From CAZVFX01 sp964626565 (GTDB lineage: Bacteria; Myxococcota_A; UBA9042; CAIXZC01): 10,139 bases of DNA. The stretch is from positions 1 to 10,139 of the forward strand of contig CAZVFX010000192.1 in the NCBI GenBank assembly GCA_964626565.1. The letters run 5' to 3'. This document shows positions 7,490 through 10,139 of the stretch, in pieces. Each line of letters opens with the position of its first letter. Within the stretch, counting starts at the first letter, position 1. The notes under the pieces are model-generated. The model did no database searches. It worked only from the letters and a program-made list of their open reading frames with translations, and was not told where the DNA came from. The position numbers and the translations under genes are program-made.

Positions 7490-9169
7490 CTACTCCCACC
7501 AGCAGGCGCCCCCTTCGGGGCACTCTCCATGAAGATCGAATGAGAGGGAATACTGGACGCAGGATTGATCGTCACTCCCCTTCCCTTTGACTTCCACGAA
7601 CACGACCCGGTCATCGTTGCCGCCGTAGCTGCCCGGCCACTGGAGGGTTACGGTTTCGGAGAAACCCTTGACCGGCGCGGTTGAGCACTCCTTCATCTCA
7701 CTACCGGCGCAATTCTCGGCATAGACACACAGGTCGTAGTCTACCCCTTCGGGAAGGTCGAGAGTCACAGTGAGTTCCATGCAGTTGTCCGGTGCGGGGA
7801 TCACCCACTCGCACGGGGCAAAGTCCGGCTTCTCACTGGCCAGGATTGTATACCAGTCAGTATCGTGAGCCGCGCTCAGATGAAAGAGCATACCCGACAC
7901 AACCAGGGGCTGTTCCGCGGTTTCCAGCACCTCGCCGAGGTCCGCAGCCTGACCACAGCCGTCGTTGTCCTCCCAGGTGTCCGGAGTCATCACCTCGTCG
8001 ACATCGCCGTCGCAATCGTTATCCTTGGCATCGCAAATCTCCTGGGCTTCCGGGATGCCGCCGAGGCACTTCAGCTCCCCGGAGAGGCACGCCCAGATCC
8101 CGGAAGCGCATTCGCCGATGTCGGTGCCGCAGCTGTCGCCGCCTTCGGGATTGCCGTTGTCGACGATACCGTCGCAGTCGTTGTCCTTGCCGTCGCACAG
8201 TTCCGGAGCGGGCAGAGTGCCGGAGCAGTCGCTCCACGTACCGTCCGCACCGCACTCTCTAAGGCCCACGGTGCACTCTCCCGCGTTGGAGCCGCACTCC
8301 TCCTCGTCCCCGGGCTCGCCGCACAGTTGTGCAAAGTCTTCGTCGGTCAAGCCGTCGCAGTCGTTGTCTTTGCCATCGTTCAAGTCCTCCGACGCACCGG
8401 CAAAGGGGTCACAGGATTGCGGAATGCCCTCGACACAGGTCTCCACCGAGTTCTTGCATTCTCCCAGCCCACACGTTGCCAGTTCCATCTCTTCGTCCGT
8501 CTCGCCGTCACAATCGTCGTCAAGGCCGTTGCATTGCTCGTCCTTACCGGGGTGAACATAGGCTGCCCCATCGTTGCAGTCGTCGCCCCCGGACGGGCAG
8601 GCGAGGACCCCCAGAGTCGGATCCACGTCCATTGTACCGTCGCAGTAGCCGTCTTTGTCGTCGTCGCAACCTTCGTCAGTGAGGCTGTCACAATCGTCGT
8701 CAAGGCCGTTGCACGTTTCAGTGAGCAGATGGCTGCCCGCTGAGCAGGTTTCGAATTCTCCGCCGACGCACGCTTGTTCGCCGGGTTGGGTTCCACAATA
8801 GCAGGGATTACTCAGCGGCAGTCCCGTTTCCCCCTCGTCCACCGCACCGTCGCAGTCGTCGTCCTTACCATTGCACTGCTCAGGTGCGAGGCACTCGCCC
8901 CAGACGCCGGTGGTCTCGCAATAGCGCACGCCATCACCACCGCAGGAGGTGGTGCAGATTTCACTCTTGCCGACAGTACAATAGCCGATAATGCATGTAG
9001 TCCACTCGCCACCAATGCACTCCTTGATGCCTTCGGAACCGTCAGGCATGAGGCAGTCGTCGAAGGTGGCATCGGCACACTGCTCATCCTCCGGCTCCGC
9101 ATTGTCTTCCTGCCCACACGAAACCGCCAGGAAGAGAGAGAGCGTTACTGCAGCAATCAGTCGGGACAT
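7490..9169 (-). CDS. Paralogous MopE-repeat lipoprotein with C-terminal PPC-like domain
   Basis: Predicted exported lipoprotein of 559 aa. The signal peptide ends in a good lipobox, LAVSC, with lipidated Cys18. Six MopE-type units start at residues 99, 153, 213, 264, 325 and 379, in the same order and setting as in the convergent paralogue at 5754-7481. Shared landmarks include SCGxxGVxxC near the N-terminus, NPCYCGT, DKDGxC, CGLGxC and ECGxNxGECTxG. Unit 4 begins with Asn264 where the others have Cys. The C-terminal part (about 397-559, with TWEDNDGCGQAADLG, DTDWY and YDLCVYAENC) is again PPC-like. ATG 9169 is preceded by AGGAGG at 7 nt. It lies 96 bp downstream of the cytochrome gene on the same strand with no visible terminator between, so read-through or co-transcription is possible. 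Function unknown; ion-binding surface protein is the best guess. Confidence 0.9.
   Translation of the reverse strand: MSRLIAAVTLSLFLAVSCGQEDNAEPEDEQCADATFDDCLMPDGSEGIKECIGGEWTTCIIGYCTVGKSEICTTSCGGDGVRYCETTGVWGECLAPEQCNGKDDDCDGAVDEGETGLPLSNPCYCGTQPGEQACVGGEFETCSAGSHLLTETCNGLDDDCDSLTDEGCDDDKDGYCDGTMDVDPTLGVLACPSGGDDCNDGAAYVHPGKDEQCNGLDDDCDGETDEEMELATCGLGECKNSVETCVEGIPQSCDPFAGASEDLNDGKDNDCDGLTDEDFAQLCGEPGDEEECGSNAGECTVGLRECGADGTWSDCSGTLPAPELCDGKDNDCDGIVDNGNPEGGDSCGTDIGECASGIWACLSGELKCLGGIPEAQEICDAKDNDCDGDVDEVMTPDTWEDNDGCGQAADLGEVLETAEQPLVVSGMLFHLSAAHDTDWYTILASEKPDFAPCEWVIPAPDNCMELTVTLDLPEGVDYDLCVYAENCAGSEMKECSTAPVKGFSETVTLQWPGSYGGNDDRVVFVEVKGKGSDDQSCVQYSLSFDLHGECPEGGACWWE
7994..8875 (-). repeat. 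Six-copy MopE-motif repeat of the second lipoprotein gene
   Basis: Units start (minus strand) at 8875, 8713, 8533, 8380, 8197 and 8035. The unit at 8380 has AAC (Asn) at 8378-8380 in place of the first Cys codon. In opposite orientation these form inverted repeats with the array at 6060-6950; the best match seen, 8169-8199 against 6058-6088, differs at one base in 31. Confidence 0.8.
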
Positions 9170-9216
9170 GATTAGGCCTCCTGCTCAAACATCCGCTTCT
9201 TCAAGGGCACAGTCCT

Positions 9217-9245
9217 AGCCTACATGGCGCCTGACGCGGTTGCAA
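9217..9245 (-). promoter_or_regulatory. Weak sigma-70-like promoter before the second MopE lipoprotein gene
   Basis: TTGCAA (9245-9240) and TAGGCT (9222-9217) on the minus strand are spaced by 17 bp, with a predicted start about 40 nt before ATG 9169. The layout mirrors the TTGACA-17-TAGACT promoter of the paralogue, but both boxes match poorly, so the gene may depend on transcription from the cytochrome gene. Confidence 0.3.
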
Positions 9246-9265
9246 GGAGAGGTGTGTGGCGGGTG

Positions 9266-10096
9266 TTAGAGAGACCAGTTGCCGGGTCCACAGATGAACT
9301 TCATGTGCAGGTGGCAGTCGAAGCAGGGGCGAGTGGTCCAGGAGGGGCCGGGCCCGTGATTGCCTGCTCCGCAGGGGTAACCGGGGCCGGTAACGGTAAC
9401 GAGATGGCAAGCGCCGCAGAACTGCGTCCAGGCGCCGTTGGAGTTGTCGTTGGCCTTGATGGGGGCGGTGATGACGGTGCCGTTCACTTCGGAACGGAGC
9501 AGCAACGGGTTGGAGCTGTCGTCAGCGCTGTGTTCCACGTGGCACTCCAGGCATCCCAGCACATAATTGGTACCGGAGTTCTCATCGTAGGGAGCCTTCA
9601 GGGAGCCCTTATCGAAATCGCTGTAGTTTTGCGGACTGCCGCCATGCAGGTCTCCCCCGATCCAATCGATCTTGGCGAGGTTCCGGCCAAACACCGTGCT
9701 GTAGATTGTGTCGACGGGATTGTGGCAGTCGGAACATCCCCCAATTGGTGGCTCGACGTTGTCTGCAACCACTTCCGCGACCACCTCGGCCGCGATTTCA
9801 GCAATGTCGGGCAGGGGGGAAGCGGTGTCGTCCGCGGTCTCCTCTACCGCTGGAACGTCCGGGATTCCGGTATCCGTTGCGGCGGGCAGCTCAGCCGGCG
9901 GCTCGCGCTTATCGGTAGCAGGAACGTCTGCCGGGCCGGCCAATTCCCCGGTGCCGTCACCTCCATATTTGAAGTCCGTCCCGGTGCCCTCATTGCCCGC
10001 CGACCCGCAGGCCGTAAGCCCGAGTGCGAGAACGACACCCACGACTACAAGAGCAAATTGTACACCAACAGATTCGACCCGACCGTCTTTCTTCAT
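9266..10096 (-). CDS. Tetrahaem c-type cytochrome lipoprotein
   Basis: Predicted envelope electron carrier of 276 aa. The signal sequence ends in the lipobox LTAC, with lipidated Cys30. Residues about 31-118 are a low-complexity, Ala/Pro/Asp/Glu-rich linker without His or haem sites. The haem domain (119-276) has four covalent haem motifs: CSDCH (121-125), CLECH (182-186), CGACH (227-231) and CFDCH (258-262). The only other histidines are H151, H189, H247 and H264, exactly enough for bis-His ligation of four haems. CHVEH and CHLH resemble motifs of doubled-CxxCH and other small multihaem cytochromes; I cannot name the family more closely. ATG 10096 is preceded by GGAGG at 6 nt. The gene is upstream of, and may be co-transcribed with, the MopE lipoprotein at 7490-9169. 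Electron partners are not visible; its own promoter lies at or beyond the window edge. Confidence 0.9.
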   Translation of the reverse strand: MKKDGRVESVGVQFALVVVGVVLALGLTACGSAGNEGTGTDFKYGGDGTGELAGPADVPATDKREPPAELPAATDTGIPDVPAVEETADDTASPLPDIAEIAAEVVAEVVADNVEPPIGGCSDCHNPVDTIYSTVFGRNLAKIDWIGGDLHGGSPQNYSDFDKGSLKAPYDENSGTNYVLGCLECHVEHSADDSSNPLLLRSEVNGTVITAPIKANDNSNGAWTQFCGACHLVTVTGPGYPCGAGNHGPGPSWTTRPCFDCHLHMKFICGPGNWSL

Positions 10097-10139
10097 GCTA
10101 AGCCTCCGAGCACAGGTTTTCAGACTGCGCTTCCCTAGT

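Noticed and set aside
7865..8743. Plus-strand open frame opposite the MopE repeats, with repeated VAVVVLAVA-like hydrophobic stretches
   Set aside because: The apparent membrane-protein look comes from reading the complement of the CDGKDNDCDG codons; the same artefact appears opposite 5754-7481.
9207..9220. GG-N10-GC spacing on the minus strand before the second MopE lipoprotein, a possible sigma-54 promoter
   Set aside because: Apart from the GG and GC dinucleotides it matches poorly (AGGCTAG...GTGCC), and another equally poor GG-N10-GC overlaps it, as expected by chance in GC-rich DNA.
9224..10138. Plus-strand open frame of 304 codons opposite the cytochrome
   Set aside because: It is antisense to four CxxCH motifs and a lipobox in the minus frame, and shows no recognisable domain.

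Overview
The window reads as chromosomal DNA of a MYXO-CTERM-bearing deltaproteobacterial lineage (Myxococcota in the broad sense, or a Bradymonadales-like relative). This rests on a C-terminal MYXO-CTERM-type sorting tail, two lipoproteins built from tandem MopE-type 'CDGxDNDCDGxxDE' motifs, a cysteine-rich 'KECGGDGCGGTCGAC' repeat, and a sigma-54 two-component pair with strong Shine-Dalgarno sites. The lineage is inferred from families only. The GC content looks moderate rather than the very high GC of classical myxobacteria. There are no RNA genes, insertion sequences or CRISPR arrays.

Layout: (1) 21-1925, minus: exported, cysteine-rich 634-aa protein with one MopE motif and a MYXO-CTERM tail. 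(2) 1926-2211: intergenic region with a near-consensus sigma-54 promoter (TGGCACG-N4-CTGCA) whose predicted start lies 23 nt before the first gene's ATG, a probable terminator for the upstream operon, and several short inverted repeats. (3) 2212-5543, minus: an operon of an NtrC-family sigma-54 response regulator followed after 29 nt by a Cache/HAMP sensor histidine kinase. (4) 5544-5753: divergent promoter region with a sigma-70-type promoter on each strand and two palindromes overlapping them. (5) 5754-7481, plus, and 7490-9169, minus: two homologous MopE-repeat lipoproteins facing each other tail to tail, their stop codons 8 bp apart. (6) 9266-10096, minus: lipoprotein with four CxxCH haem sites, upstream of and co-oriented with the second MopE lipoprotein.

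How it may work together (inference): the membrane kinase senses an extracytoplasmic signal and phosphorylates the sigma-54 activator, and the sigma-54 promoter next door makes the surface-anchored MYXO-CTERM protein the obvious first target. The other products are all predicted to be exported and lipid-anchored: two candidate metal or Ca2+ binding repeat proteins and a tetrahaem electron carrier. The window is therefore an envelope-focused locus with its own regulator. No substrate or pathway can be read from the sequence, and the link between the cytochrome and the regulator is only proximity.
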